64,000 nt of DNA from Methanosarcina horonobensis HB-1 = JCM 15518 (GTDB lineage Archaea > Halobacteriota > Methanosarcinia > Methanosarcinales > Methanosarcinaceae). A program made the translations under genes and the position numbers. The stretch lies in NCBI RefSeq assembly GCF_000970285.1, contig NZ_CP009516.1, forward strand, positions 4,071,036-4,135,035, written 5' to 3'. How positions within the stretch are numbered: the first letter of the stretch is position 1; each line of letters starts with the position of its first letter. Positions 50,801 through 58,327 of this stretch are shown piece after piece. Below the pieces are notes generated by a model. It did no database searches, was not told the origin of the DNA, and was given only the letters and a program-made list of their open reading frames with translations.

Positions 50801-51814
50801 AACTAATAGAGGAGCATATCCACTGGTCACGTTGCTACTGAAATTTGCAACAGGAAATACCGGGTCTATTTTAGCAAATTTCTGAACGCAATCATTATCC
50901 GAATCAGCAACATAAACACTACCTGAAGAGTCGACTGCAATACCTTGCGGATTCGAAAATTGTCCGTCGTCGCTTCCATAATAACCCCATGTTGTTATGA
51001 ACATACCGCTACTGTCAAATTTCTGAATGCGGGTATTAGAGGTATCAACAACATAGACATTATTTAATGAGTCAAAGGCAATGCCCGTAGGAACATTAAA
51101 TTCTCCTTCGCCGTTTCCAGAAGAACCCCATGTGTATAGAAATATACCATTACTGCCAAACATTTGAATGCGATTATTGCCCGTATCGGCAACATAAGCA
51201 GTACCTAAAGAGTCGATTGCAATACCCTGTGGATTAGAAAATTCTCCATTACCGGTTCCAGAAGAACCCCATGTAGATATGAATCCACCACTACTGTCAA
51301 ACCTCTGAATGCGATTATTTCCTGTATCAGCAACATAAATATCGCCTAAAAAAGGGTCGACTGCAATACCTTGAGGATTAGAAAATTCCCCATCGCCTGT
51401 CCCGGAAGAACCCCACTGGGTTACAAAATTGCCATAATCATCAAACTTCTGGATCCGATTATTTTGTGTATCAACAACGTATATATTACCTGAAGAGTCA
51501 ACCGCAACACCATCTGGATAACTAAATTGTCCGTCGTCGCTTCCTTCGGAACCCCATGAGACCAGGTATCCGCCATCGCTGTCGAATTTTTGAATGCGAT
51601 GGTTTTCTGTATCAGCAACATAAACATTACCTGAAAAGTCTACAGCAACACCTCGTGGAGAATTAAATAGAGTTATGTCGCTTCCAGGAAAACCCCACTT
51701 AGTCACAAGTTGATAATCTTCTGCATGTGTAACAGAAGCGCTCATCAATACAAGAAAAAATATAATCGAACATAAAAACAATTTACTGGAGATGTTAACA
51801 CGCTGGTATTTCAT
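44825..51814 (-). CDS. Giant multidomain surface protein (NHL, PKD, YVTN, DUF11)
   Basis: 2329 residues. Signal peptide at 10-32 (SKLFLCSIIFFLVLMSASVT). Then: NHL propeller 1 (about 35-310, six blades), PKD 1 (320-398), NHL propeller 2 (409-680), PKD 2 (684-762), PKD 3 (767-845), YVTN seven-bladed propeller (849-1142, repeats like NTVSVIDTATNTV), PKD 4 (1149-1225), eight DUF11-type repeats (1227-2229), a Gly/Ser/Thr-rich stretch, and one C-terminal membrane helix (2300-2322) with a basic tail. PKD motifs (NWDFGDGNTS) are intact. It is an extracellular, cell-anchored, probably adhesive or matrix protein. There is no PGF-CTERM motif. Long plus-strand ORFs opposite it are shadows. Confidence 0.93.
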   Translation of the reverse strand: MKYQRVNISSKLFLCSIIFFLVLMSASVTHAEDYQLVTKWGFPGSDITLFNSPRGVAVDFSGNVYVADTENHRIQKFDSDGGYLVSWGSEGSDDGQFSYPDGVAVDSSGNIYVVDTQNNRIQKFDDYGNFVTQWGSSGTGDGEFSNPQGIAVDPFLGDIYVADTGNNRIQRFDSSGGFISTWGSSGTGNGEFSNPQGIAIDSLGTAYVADTGNNRIQMFGSNGIFLYTWGSSGNGEGEFNVPTGIAFDSLNNVYVVDTSNTRIQKFDSSGMFITTWGYYGSDDGQFSNPQGIAVDSSGSVYVADSDNDCVQKFAKIDPVFPVANFSSNVTSGYAPLLVQFTDLSEHATGCNWDFGDGNTSTEQNPMHVYSAAGNYTVNLTASNLNGTNSTFANISVSVPVLPYHFVKKWGSFGTGNGQFNFPAGVFVDSSGNVYVADTDNNRIQKFDSSGNFIITWGSSGTANGSFSSPHDIAVDSSGNVYVADTDNNRIQKFDSSGNFIITWGSSGTANGNINYPRGIAVDSSGNVYVADTGNNRIQKFDSNGIFLTAWGSVGSDYGSFISPYSIAVDSPSNVYVADTFNHRIQKFDSNGAFLTTWGSSGAVNGSFNYPRGIAVDSSGNVYVTDLYNHRIQKFDGNGTFLTTWGSSGTATGSFIYPTGVAVDSSGSVYVADKNNCRIQKFSTKVFPVSNFSSNVSSGYAPLTVQFNDSSENATEWGWNFGDSSNSTDQNPTHIFSTAGNYTVNLTASNANGTDTKFATITVSEPPVYPAASFSSDVISGFAPLSVQFTDSSGNTTGWNWNFGDGNTSTEQNPTHIYSSVGSYAVNLTVSNGNGTSSAFTDVTVLEQPVAYQSVAYISNSASNTVSIIDTTDNTVKATVNVENNPWGVAATLDGKVYVVNDQSHTLSVIGIATNTVVATVPVGNIPFGVAANLNGTKVYVTNQGSNNVSVIDTATDTVTASVDLESIPAGVAVNPAGTKVYVTQENGNVSVIDTANNTVIANVSVGGIPTGITVSPTGRKAYVTSQSSNTVSVIDTATNIITAIVDVELGPAGVAVSPDGTKVYVANMGSGNVSVIDTASNNVVASVGAGNSPFGVSVTLDGTKAYVANMGSGTVSVIDIANNTVTATVNVGNSPIAFGQFIGPELVFPVANFSTNVTSGYAPLSVQFNDSSETTDEWNWDFGDGNTSIDQNPVHTYSIAGNYTINLTAGNGNGTNSTFANIIVLEYNPAYTIDKTVTDVSGKGSSANVTVAGDVISYQIEVNNTGNTDLTNINVSDPLLGSLTGPSGDNSQTGILNVGENWTYTGNYTVTQSDLNSNGGGDGFINNTVTVDCDELDQESDSAEVPVEQNPAYGISKTVIDVAGRGPEANATSAGDIISYQINVTNDGNIDLTNLSVDDPLISLTGPVESLATDGILKVGEYWIYTGNYTVTQSDLNSNYGGNGYINNTATVNCDELDSQNDSVAVHIEQSPAYIIDKTVTDVAGNGSSANVTKSGDIISYKIDVNNTGNIDLTNVSVSDPLLVNLTGPFGDNSQTGILNVGENWTYTGTYTVTQADLNDNGGGDGFINNTAIVDCNELDQESDSAEVLIEQNPAYGVSKIVIDVAGRGPEANTTSAGDIISYQINVTNYGNIDLTNLSVDDPLISLTGPVESLTTDGILKVGEYWIYTGNYTVTQSDLNSNYGGNGYINNMAAVDCDELDSQNDSVAVPIEQSPAYIIDKTVTDVAGKGSSANITKSGDIISYRIDVNNTGNIDLTNVSVSDPLLVNLTGPSGDNSQVGVLNVGENWTYTGTYTVTQADLNSNGGGDGFINNTATVDCDELGSQNDSVAVSIVQTSAYMIDKTVTDVSGNGSLANVTKAGDVISFQINVTNDGNLDLTNVSVGDSLINLTGPIESLNTDEVLEVSESWIYTGNYTVTQADLNSNGGGDGFINNTATVDCTELDPENDSVAVPIEKNPVCTIKKIVVDIAGNGPAGNISSAGDIIGFQVNVTNSGNIDLTNISVSDSLVNFTGPYGDVANFLLFQPAEIFRSVQNGDGVLSVGETWYYIGNYTVTQEDLNNNGGGDGFLNSTVTFISDETEPMNSSTIQYINDSGNESGNISPGIYIERNPNCSIYKSVLEVVNGENDAVNDAGDIIRYGVLVINEGNVELTGVSVNDPMISLVGPSESKTGDGVLEVGENWTYTGNYTVTHEDMDSNGGGDGDIDNTAIISCNELSNKTSSVEVQLIVPGDSSHGSGTGRARVVSGTAKNDEVNETPVKGNGTRIKFEEETEYVEENTGNYTVKPQTASEETAVESISKLGKIFWTVCLFIACLVIVFLYKRRPEDRK
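45130..48135 (-). repeat. Eight DUF11 domain repeats, partly as a duplicated A-B pair
   Basis: Repeat period is about 365 bases (about 121 residues). In protein order the units read A1 (47770-48135), B1 (47405-47770), A2 (47035-47405), B2 (46670-47035), A3 (46305-46670), then three diverged units (to 45940, 45485 and 45130). B1 and B2 share strings such as VIDVAGRGPEAN and VGEYWIYTGNYTVTQSDLNS. A2 and A3 share SGDIISY and NIDLTNVSVSDPLLVNLTGP. The A-B pair of about 730 bases was therefore duplicated recently. Confidence 0.85.
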
Positions 51815-52708
51815 ATTTAAACACTCCTTGTTTGTTTGAATACATTATTGTTTTTCATTCCAAACCCTCTACATAATTTGAAAATTATTCTTGCTATTTT
51901 CGTCAGAATTAAGATTTTTTAAAATTTTGCCTTAAATATTCATTTAATTACAATTGTTTCTGTGTTAAAAATTAGTAACTATTAGTAACTATTATATGGA
52001 TTTTGACAAATACCCGAATTTAGATATTTATGAAAATTCGAGAGTGTGCTAACTGATTAACTGAAGTACTTTTTGTATTTAATGAGAACCGACTTTAACA
52101 ATATAATACATAAGAAATAAAACAATAAATACTTTACTATATTAAAATATTAAATAAGAAAGAATAGATAGTAATTTGATACGTTTACTCGCCACTAATT
52201 TTAGATTCAAGATTTATAATTCTCATAATTAACCACGAGCCTGCGATTTTAATTTAAAGCGTTATCAAGGATGAGACAAAAACGAGGATCACCTTTATGA
52301 TCGTGTCTCAGGAAGTTCAGGTGAAAAGTAATTTGAGAATTTTATGAATTCGAATAAAAACGAAAAAAACAAAAGAAATGCAAAGAGAAGCTAGTAAAGA
52401 ATAAATAAAAAAATAAAAAAAATAAAAAAATAAATAAGCTAGTATTCACATTTTATTCTGGAGAATTCAATTTTTTGAACACATGTATTTTCTGAGCCTT
52501 CAAGAGAAAAGTCTCAGGACATCAGCATAAAAATAAAAAAATAGACTTTAGTATTTTTGCAGGCATGGCCCTTCCTCAATATTATAGTAGCTCAAAACCA
52601 GTCGTTTATGTAGAAATTTATCCCCTGTACCCTGAACATAAAGATAGTTTATAGCCTTTATTCACGGAGACAGGCAATCCACGAAATAAAAATAAAGGGA
52701 TTGGATCG
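51815..52708. other. Long A/T-rich intergenic region, no gene seen
   Basis: About 890 bases between divergent genes. It contains a direct 12-base repeat (TTAGTAACTATT-like, about 51972-51997), a run of A-rich words with A/T homopolymers (52340-52435), and several TATA-like boxes for both flanking genes. No tRNA, no credible ORF and no extended inverted repeat was found. Confidence 0.5.
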
Positions 52709-55624
52709 ATGAGAAAGTTCAATATAAATCTGGAATCGCTTATAAACAGCAGCCCCATAGTCATTTTTTTGTGCAAGTCAACTGAGAACTGGCCTGTTGA
52801 ACTTATCACGGAAAATATCCAGCAGTTCGGGTATACAGTTAAAGATTTAATCTCCGGAAAGATCCGTTATCTTGATATTGTTCATCCTGATGATATCGAA
52901 AGGATAAGATCGGAGGTTGCCGGATGTCTGGAGAAAGAGTGCACCGAACTGACACAGGAGTACAGAATTTATACAGCCTCAGGAGAAACACGCTGGGTTG
53001 AGGTAAAGATCCGAATCCGGAAAGATGAAGACGGAAAAGTTAGCCACTATCAGGGTACTCTCTATGATGCTACCCAGCGTAAAAAAGCCGAAGAATCGAT
53101 GCAAAAAGCTCTGAAAAAGAAGAATGAATTAAAAAATGTAATTAACAGCAGTCCTGTATTCGTATTTTTGTGCAGGCCGGAAGAAGGCTGGCCTGTCGAA
53201 TTTGTTTCCGAAAACATTACAAAGCTTGGTTACACCCCGGAAGATTTTACTTCAAGGGAAATGCTGTACACAGATCTTATCCATCCCGGAGATAGGGAGA
53301 GAATTCGCTCTGAGGTCGAAAAGTTTTCCAGAGAAGGCTATACCGAATGTACCTAGGAATATCGGGTCCTTACGAAATCAGGGAAGATAAGATATATCGA
53401 TGACAGGACCCTTATCAGAAGGAACAAAGAAGGAAAAATCACTTACTACCAGGGCATAATTGTTGACATAACCGAGCGCAAGCTGGCAGAAGAAATGGTT
53501 AAGGGGCAGAATATGGTGCTCGGTAAGCTGGCCTCTGGAGCCCCACTCGAAGAAGTGCTCCTCCCTCTTATTCGGAGTATGGAAAAGATCAGACCTGAAT
53601 CCATATGCTCGGTAATGCTTCTTGACCGTGAAAAAAAGCATCTCTTTTACTGCGTTGCTCCGGAACTTCCTGAATTTTACAGACAGAAAACTGACAGGAT
53701 CAAGGTCGGTTTTGGAGCAGCTTCTTTCGGGACCGCAGCCTGCTTGAAAAAAAGGGTAACTGTAGACAATGTAATGGAACATCCTTACTGGACAGAATAC
53801 AGGGAACTTGCAGCTGAGGCCGGGCTGAAAGCCTGCTGGTCAGAACCCATAATCTCGTCCTCCGGAGAGGTCCTTGGAGTAATTTCCATGCACTACAGCG
53901 AGACACGCAGGCCGGATAAAGAGGATCTTGACTTTATGAAAACAAATGCCCAGCTGGCAGCTATTGCAATAGAACATAAACTGGCAGAAGAGACCCTCCG
54001 GGAATCCGAACATAAGTTCAGGACCATTTTCAATAACATCAATGACCAGCTGTACATCCGCGAGCCTGAAGGACAGAGTTACATGGACGTAAACCAGGCA
54101 GTGGTAAAAAGGCTCGGGTATGATAAGGAAGAGATCCTGAAAATGGAAGCAGAGGAGATTATTCCTGCCGAGTACTGGGCATCGGTCCGGGAAAACCTCA
54201 AGAAAATCCAGAGAGAAGGGTCAAGGGTTTACGAAGCCGGAGCGGTATGCAAGGATGGCACTGTTGTCCCTCTCGAAGTAAGCGCCAGGATAATCGATTA
54301 TGAAGGCAAGAAAACGATCCTCTCGGTTGCCAGGGACATAACGGAACGCAAAAAGGCAGAAGCTGCCCAGAAACTTAACGAAGCCCGGCTCGAAGCCCTG
54401 GTAAAACTTAACCAGATGACAGGAGCCTCACTAAAAGAAATAACGGACTTTGCACGGGAAGAGGCAGTCAGGCTTACGGGCAGCAAGCTAGGATATCTTG
54501 CTTTCATGGACGCTTACGAAACCTCCCTGATCATGCACTCCTGGTCAAAGAGTGCGATGGAAGAATGTGCAATTGAAGACAAACGCTTCATTTATCCCGT
54601 AAAAACTACAGGGCTCTGGGGAGAAGCAGTCCGACAGCGTAAGCCCATAATTACAAACGATTACACAGTCCCTAGCTCCCTGAAAAAAGGATACCCGAAA
54701 AACCATGTGCACCTTACCCGCCATATGAACGTGCCTGTATTTGACGGAGACAGGATAGTTGCTGTTGCAGGCGTGGGAAACAAGGATGAGCCCTATGATG
54801 AATCGGACTTGCGCCAGCTGACCCTTCTAATGCAGGGCATGTGGCAGCTTATCCAGAGAAAGCAACTTGAAGATGCGCTTAAAGCTTACTCTGAAGACCT
54901 TTCTAAAGCCAACGATGAACTCAGGTCCCTGAACAGGATAAAAGCGGAATTTATGGCTGAAAGCCTGCCCCAGATAAAAGTAGATTATAGCGACCTCATG
55001 GACTTCGACACCTTTGAGACTATAGAAGACCAGCAGCAGAAAGCTATAGATTCCGTAATCAATAGTTCGGAGCGACTGAGGCAGATGGTGGATTCCCTGC
55101 TCTACCTGAGCCTTGAACAGGCAGGGAAGATCGAATACTCTTTTACCGAAGTGGAGATAAAAAAGATACTTTCGGACGTTTACCTTAACCTGGTCCTCCT
55201 GATCGATGAAAAAGAACTGAAGGTCGAAAAAGAACTGCCTGCAAACCTGCCTCCCATCCGTGGCGACAAGCAGAAGTTGACAGACCTGTTCACAACTCTC
55301 ATGGGCAATGCTATCAAGTTCACGCCCCATGGTGGTAAGCTGGAAGTAAAAGCTTCGGAGGAAGAAGATAACATCCATATAACCGTAAAAGACAGCGGAA
55401 CAGGTATCCATAAAAGGCTGGTTCCTCACCTTTTCCACAGGATCTATCAGGTTGACGATTCTTTGACCCGCAGGTACCAGGGGCTTGAATCAGGATTTTA
55501 CATATGTAAAAACATTGTCAATGCCCATGAAGGGGAGATCTGGGTAGAGAGTGAGGAAGGTTCGGGAACTATCATGCATGTAAGGCTTCAGAAAAAGAAG
55601 TCTGAAACCCGAAGAGAGAATTGA
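52709..55624 (+). CDS. PAS/GAF sensor kinase of the MsmS/RdmS type with an in-frame TAG
   Basis: Read through TAG 53354-53356 the frame encodes 971 residues, residue 216 being the TAG. Order: PAS 1 (5-130), PAS 2 (135-265, holding the TAG), GAF 1 (270-425), PAS 3 (430-550), GAF 2 (560-720), dimerisation region (725-830) and HATPase domain (855-970; N box MGNAIKFTPHGG, G1 VKDSGTGIHK). The canonical H-box histidine is missing (EFMAESLPQIKVDYSDLM). GAF 2 has a Cys at 620 (MEECAIEDKRF), a plausible counterpart of the heme-linked Cys reported in MsmS. Without readthrough the locus yields a 215-residue fragment, and a downstream ATG (53495) lacks a good ribosome-binding site. It adjoins an Msr regulator and an Mts gene, as RdmS and MsmS do in M. 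acetivorans (from memory). Confidence 0.85.
53354..53356 (+). other. Candidate pyrrolysine codon (in-frame TAG)
   Basis: The aligned sister PAS repeat reads ELTQEYRIYT; here the sequence reads ECT-TAG-EYRVLT, so TAG replaces CAG. The PAS 2 fold continues downstream (ITYYQGIIVDITERKLAEE). An inverted repeat GGGTCCT / AGGACCC (53364-53370 with 53405-53411) begins 7 bases after the TAG. Confidence 0.65.
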
Positions 55625-55689
55625 ACAGAGTCTTGTACAGAGTCTTGACAGAACCTTAACTAAAAAATTGGAGCGGCTGGAGATTTACG

Positions 55690-56478
55690 ATGAAACTGGA
55701 AATGCTGGGCACTCTTTTCCTCTCGGACAAAAGGAAAGACCTTCTTTTGCTACTGATGGAAGAGCCCCGAAATATTGACGATATAAAAAATATACTTAAT
55801 GTAACATCAAGTGCAATCATGACCCAGATCAAGATCCTAATAAGCCAGGGGCTTATTATCCATGAAGATGACCTTTACAAGCTCTCAGATATCGGGAAGG
55901 TGGTTGTTAAGAAAATGGTACCTCTTCTGAACACCCTTGGAGTGTTTTCGGATAATATGGACTACTGGGAAAACCATAATATCAGTGCAATCCCTGCTCA
56001 TCTCCTGGACCGGATAGATGATCTCGGGCAATGCGAATTCATCGAACCCGACCTTGACAGGATGTATGAAATCCCCCAGAGAATTGAAGAAAAACTGGTA
56101 CAGTCAACCCGTGTTATGGAAGTTTCTTCTTATTTTAATCCTGCTTATCCCTCTACCTATGTAGAGCTTGTGAAGAAAGGAACTGAAATATCTTTGATAA
56201 TTACAAAGCCGGTCTTTGAAAGGCTGAAAAGAGAGTACAGCACATCCCTCAGGGAGTATCTGGAAAGAGACAACGCAAAAATCTGTGTCTGCGACTGCCC
56301 TGTAAAGGTAGCGTCAAGCGTAGTAACAGACCGTTTTCTGGCTCTTTCCCTCTTCTATAGAAACGGGATATACCACAACCATGCAATGATGAGTATGGAG
56401 AAAACAGCCCTGAAATGGGGAGAAGACCTTTTTTTGCATTACATGAAAAACTCAAAGGAAATAAAGGAAATCGAATGA
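55690..56478 (+). CDS. msrF: Msr-family transcription regulator (wHTH plus FilR1 domain)
   Basis: 262 residues. Residues 5-80 are a winged helix of the ArsR type (RKDLLLLLMEEPRNIDDIKN; IMTQIKILISQGLI). Residues about 125-260 form the FilR1 / methanogenesis-regulator C-terminal domain (ending SMEKTALKWGEDLFLHYM). Msr proteins control methyltransferase isozyme genes in Methanosarcina; MsrF, MsrC and MsrG are linked to mtsD, mtsF and mtsH. The neighbours here (sensor kinase upstream, Mts, hydantoinase-type gene and thermosome downstream) best fit my memory of the msrF/mtsD locus, hence the symbol, which is tentative. TGGAG precedes the ATG. Confidence 0.8.
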   Translation: MKLEMLGTLFLSDKRKDLLLLLMEEPRNIDDIKNILNVTSSAIMTQIKILISQGLIIHEDDLYKLSDIGKVVVKKMVPLLNTLGVFSDNMDYWENHNISAIPAHLLDRIDDLGQCEFIEPDLDRMYEIPQRIEEKLVQSTRVMEVSSYFNPAYPSTYVELVKKGTEISLIITKPVFERLKREYSTSLREYLERDNAKICVCDCPVKVASSVVTDRFLALSLFYRNGIYHNHAMMSMEKTALKWGEDLFLHYMKNSKEIKEIE

Positions 56479-56811
56479 GGAAGAACTGAAATCTGAGGAA
56501 ATTAAACTCTGCAGGTCTCAGGAAATACAGCATTCCATAACTTAACCAAACGGGTCGACAGAGAGAATCTCCAGCCTTTTCTTTTTTCAATCCACTATTT
56601 TCGAGAGAGTTTAATCAGAAATCTTCTGACCTGTGTGACAATATTAGCTATACCGAACCTTTCTTGTCACGCTCGACGAAGGAGAGCGGTCTCGCAAATA
56701 AATAAAAAGAAGAAAAAGAAAATACGCAAATAAAAACTTGCGTTTGCTTTTAACATTATTACAATATATTCAAGCTTCTCCTTTTGACTTCTTTCTTCCT
56801 TTTCGGAAGGG

Positions 56812-56836
56812 CCGCCAGATAAGCTGGCGGAGGTAC
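56812..56836. repeat. Dispersed hairpin element, copy 2
   Basis: Perfect 7-pair stem CCGCCAG/CTGGCGG with loop ATAAG, followed by AGGTAC. It is preceded by a TTCTTTCTTCC-type pyrimidine run and TTTTCGGAAGG, and followed about 28 bases later by CGGTTTCC. The same arrangement occurs at 43309-43333. Confidence 0.6.
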
Positions 56837-56997
56837 CCTATGAACAGGAATTAACTGCGGTTTCCAGGGTAAGAAAAAGTGTTCTTCGGAAAAGGAAGAT
56901 AGTTCTGTATTCAATTTTTCCTAGTGCTTCGATTTCAAAATATGTCCATAAACCCTAGCTATAAATTCACTATCGATCAATTAATTCTTACTACAAA

Positions 56998-57025
56998 TAT
57001 GGATCAATTTTTGAATCAATGCACT
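56998..57025. repeat. Direct repeat flanking the coiled-coil gene, left copy
   Basis: Begins TATGGATCAATTTTTGAATC and ends AATGCACT. The right copy at 57721-57749 differs by one inserted T and one substitution (CAAT/CGAT). The pair encloses about 700 bases. Confidence 0.75.
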
Positions 57026-57076
57026 CGATCAATATCCTACTTCTCTCCAACAAGCGCAGTGATCTGAACGCCGCCC

Positions 57077-57502
57077 TCACTTTTGAGGTAACGATTCAGC
57101 GTATACCCGTGCGTCAATCGCTTCCAGCACTGCCACTTCTGCTTCGTCAATTGCCATCATGGCAAAATCGATGGAAGCCACGGCATATGCCTCCGCATCA
57201 TCCGCCCGTCTTGTTGCTTGTTTTGCTTCCATAGCCTCTTTTTCGGTTTCAATTTTGTTCTTGATTTGCTGAACCCTCTGATGAAAATCTTCCTGGAGTT
57301 CTTGCCAATTCATAGCCGTCGCTTCCTGGCGCTTTTTGACGTCAGCTTTGAACGATTCCTGCCTTGCTTTAGCATCTGCTTTTGATTTCTGGATTGAGAC
57401 TTCTACCTTTTCCTTGGATGCTTGTTCGGCGGCCGCGACTTTCTTTTCTACATCCGCCACATGGTCCACGAGCTCTTGCAAATCATCGGATAGCTTTTTC
57501 AT
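57077..57502 (-). CDS. Coiled-coil protein of unknown function in a probable inserted cassette
   Basis: 141 residues, entirely charged helix: heptads through residues 1-100 (LQELVDHVADVEKKVAAAEQ; VKKRQEATAMNWQELQEDFH), then an alanine-rich helix (DAEAYAVASIDFAMMAIDEA). No signal peptide, no membrane segment, no catalytic motif. GGAG lies 8 bases before the ATG. Codon choice is more G+C-rich at third positions (GCC, GTC, CGC) than in the A/T-rich neighbours, and direct repeats flank the gene, so acquisition is likely. It interrupts the interval between the regulator and the Mts gene. The family is not recognised. Confidence 0.75.
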   Translation of the reverse strand: MKKLSDDLQELVDHVADVEKKVAAAEQASKEKVEVSIQKSKADAKARQESFKADVKKRQEATAMNWQELQEDFHQRVQQIKNKIETEKEAMEAKQATRRADDAEAYAVASIDFAMMAIDEAEVAVLEAIDARVYAESLPQK

Positions 57503-57720
57503 GATTCACTCCTCTATTCTTTGTTCTTTGCATGCAACTTATTTTCAATAATAGACGAACTACGTGTATTAACTTAGCATTCTTTTATAAAAACGATATT
57601 ATAAAAATTCTAGGGAAACATAGTTAAGAAGAGGAATTAGGTTGTTTGAGTTGTGAAATATGAAAAAAATTGTAGACGGGTTTCAAGGCGTAATTATTCC
57701 AGGATCAAATATCCTTTGAT

Positions 57721-57749
57721 TATGGATCAATTTTTTGAATCGATGCACT
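57721..57749. repeat. Direct repeat flanking the coiled-coil gene, right copy
   Basis: Begins TATGGATCAATTTTTTGAAT and ends CGATGCACT; partner of 56998-57025. No transposase or integrase lies between the copies. Confidence 0.75.
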
Positions 57750-57764
57750 AGTAATAACATGAGT

Positions 57765-58313
57765 TCACCTGCTGCTATTTTTCTTGCATGACAGAAAAGC
57801 CGGCTTCATCCCTGTATTGCAAGGAGGAAAAAACAAAAGATAAAGAAACCCTTCAGCTTCTTTTTCATTCATAGCATACATGATTTTGAGTTTTTTGACC
57901 ACCCATTCTCTCTCGGGGAGATCTTCTGGCCTGTACTTTGCAAGGGAATCTTCGTTCCAGAACGAAAAGGTTGAATCTCCGTTATTAGAAAAAGAGATCG
58001 AAAACCAGGAGGAGTTTGAATAGTAAAGGTACATGGAGTTTACCCGATAATCAGAACCAAGTCTCGGGTCAAGCCCTTCGATAACTCCGAGTTGCACTCC
58101 TCCTGGCCCGTCGTTTATACTATAATCATATCCAGCTCCTTTTGCAGTGGAAATAGCACGAGTGTAATATTCAGAGGAACCTAGGTTAACCCCGTTTGAA
58201 TAGTAAAATGCTTGGTCGTAACAGGTTAGCATAAAAATGAAGCCACCAAACAATATTAGTGGAGTTAGCACAAGAAAGGTAAGAATTAGCAGTTTTTTCC
58301 TGTTTTTAGTCAT
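57765..58313 (-). CDS. Membrane-anchored protein of unknown function
   Basis: 182 residues. An N-terminal membrane helix (LLILTFLVLTPLILFGGFIF) anchors a soluble outer domain rich in Tyr, Ser and Asn (SNGVNLGSSEYYTRAISTAK; YYSNSSWFSISFSNNGDSTF). The basic C-terminal tail (SCKKNSSR) is cytoplasmic-like in composition. No family recognised. It starts 14 bases after the upstream lipoprotein stop, so both are probably cotranscribed. The M. acetivorans mts locus has, as I recall, two small genes in this place. Confidence 0.65.
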   Translation of the reverse strand: MTKNRKKLLILTFLVLTPLILFGGFIFMLTCYDQAFYYSNGVNLGSSEYYTRAISTAKGAGYDYSINDGPGGVQLGVIEGLDPRLGSDYRVNSMYLYYSNSSWFSISFSNNGDSTFSFWNEDSLAKYRPEDLPEREWVVKKLKIMYAMNEKEAEGFLYLLFFPPCNTGMKPAFLSCKKNSSR

Positions 58314-58327
58314 TGACTCACTCCGGC

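Larger units (their letters stand above)
56479..57076. other. Intergenic region with hairpin element and cassette edge
   Basis: About 600 bases between convergent genes. It holds the second copy of the dispersed hairpin (56812-56836: CCGCCAG-ATAAG-CTGGCGG then AGGTAC, perfect 7-pair stem) and the left copy of the direct repeat flanking the coiled-coil gene (56998-57025). No credible ORF. Confidence 0.6.

Noticed and set aside
52709-53356. A stand-alone 215-residue double-PAS protein
   Set aside because: It would end in the middle of the second PAS domain, and the same frame resumes at once with the rest of that domain, so a single interrupted gene is the better reading.
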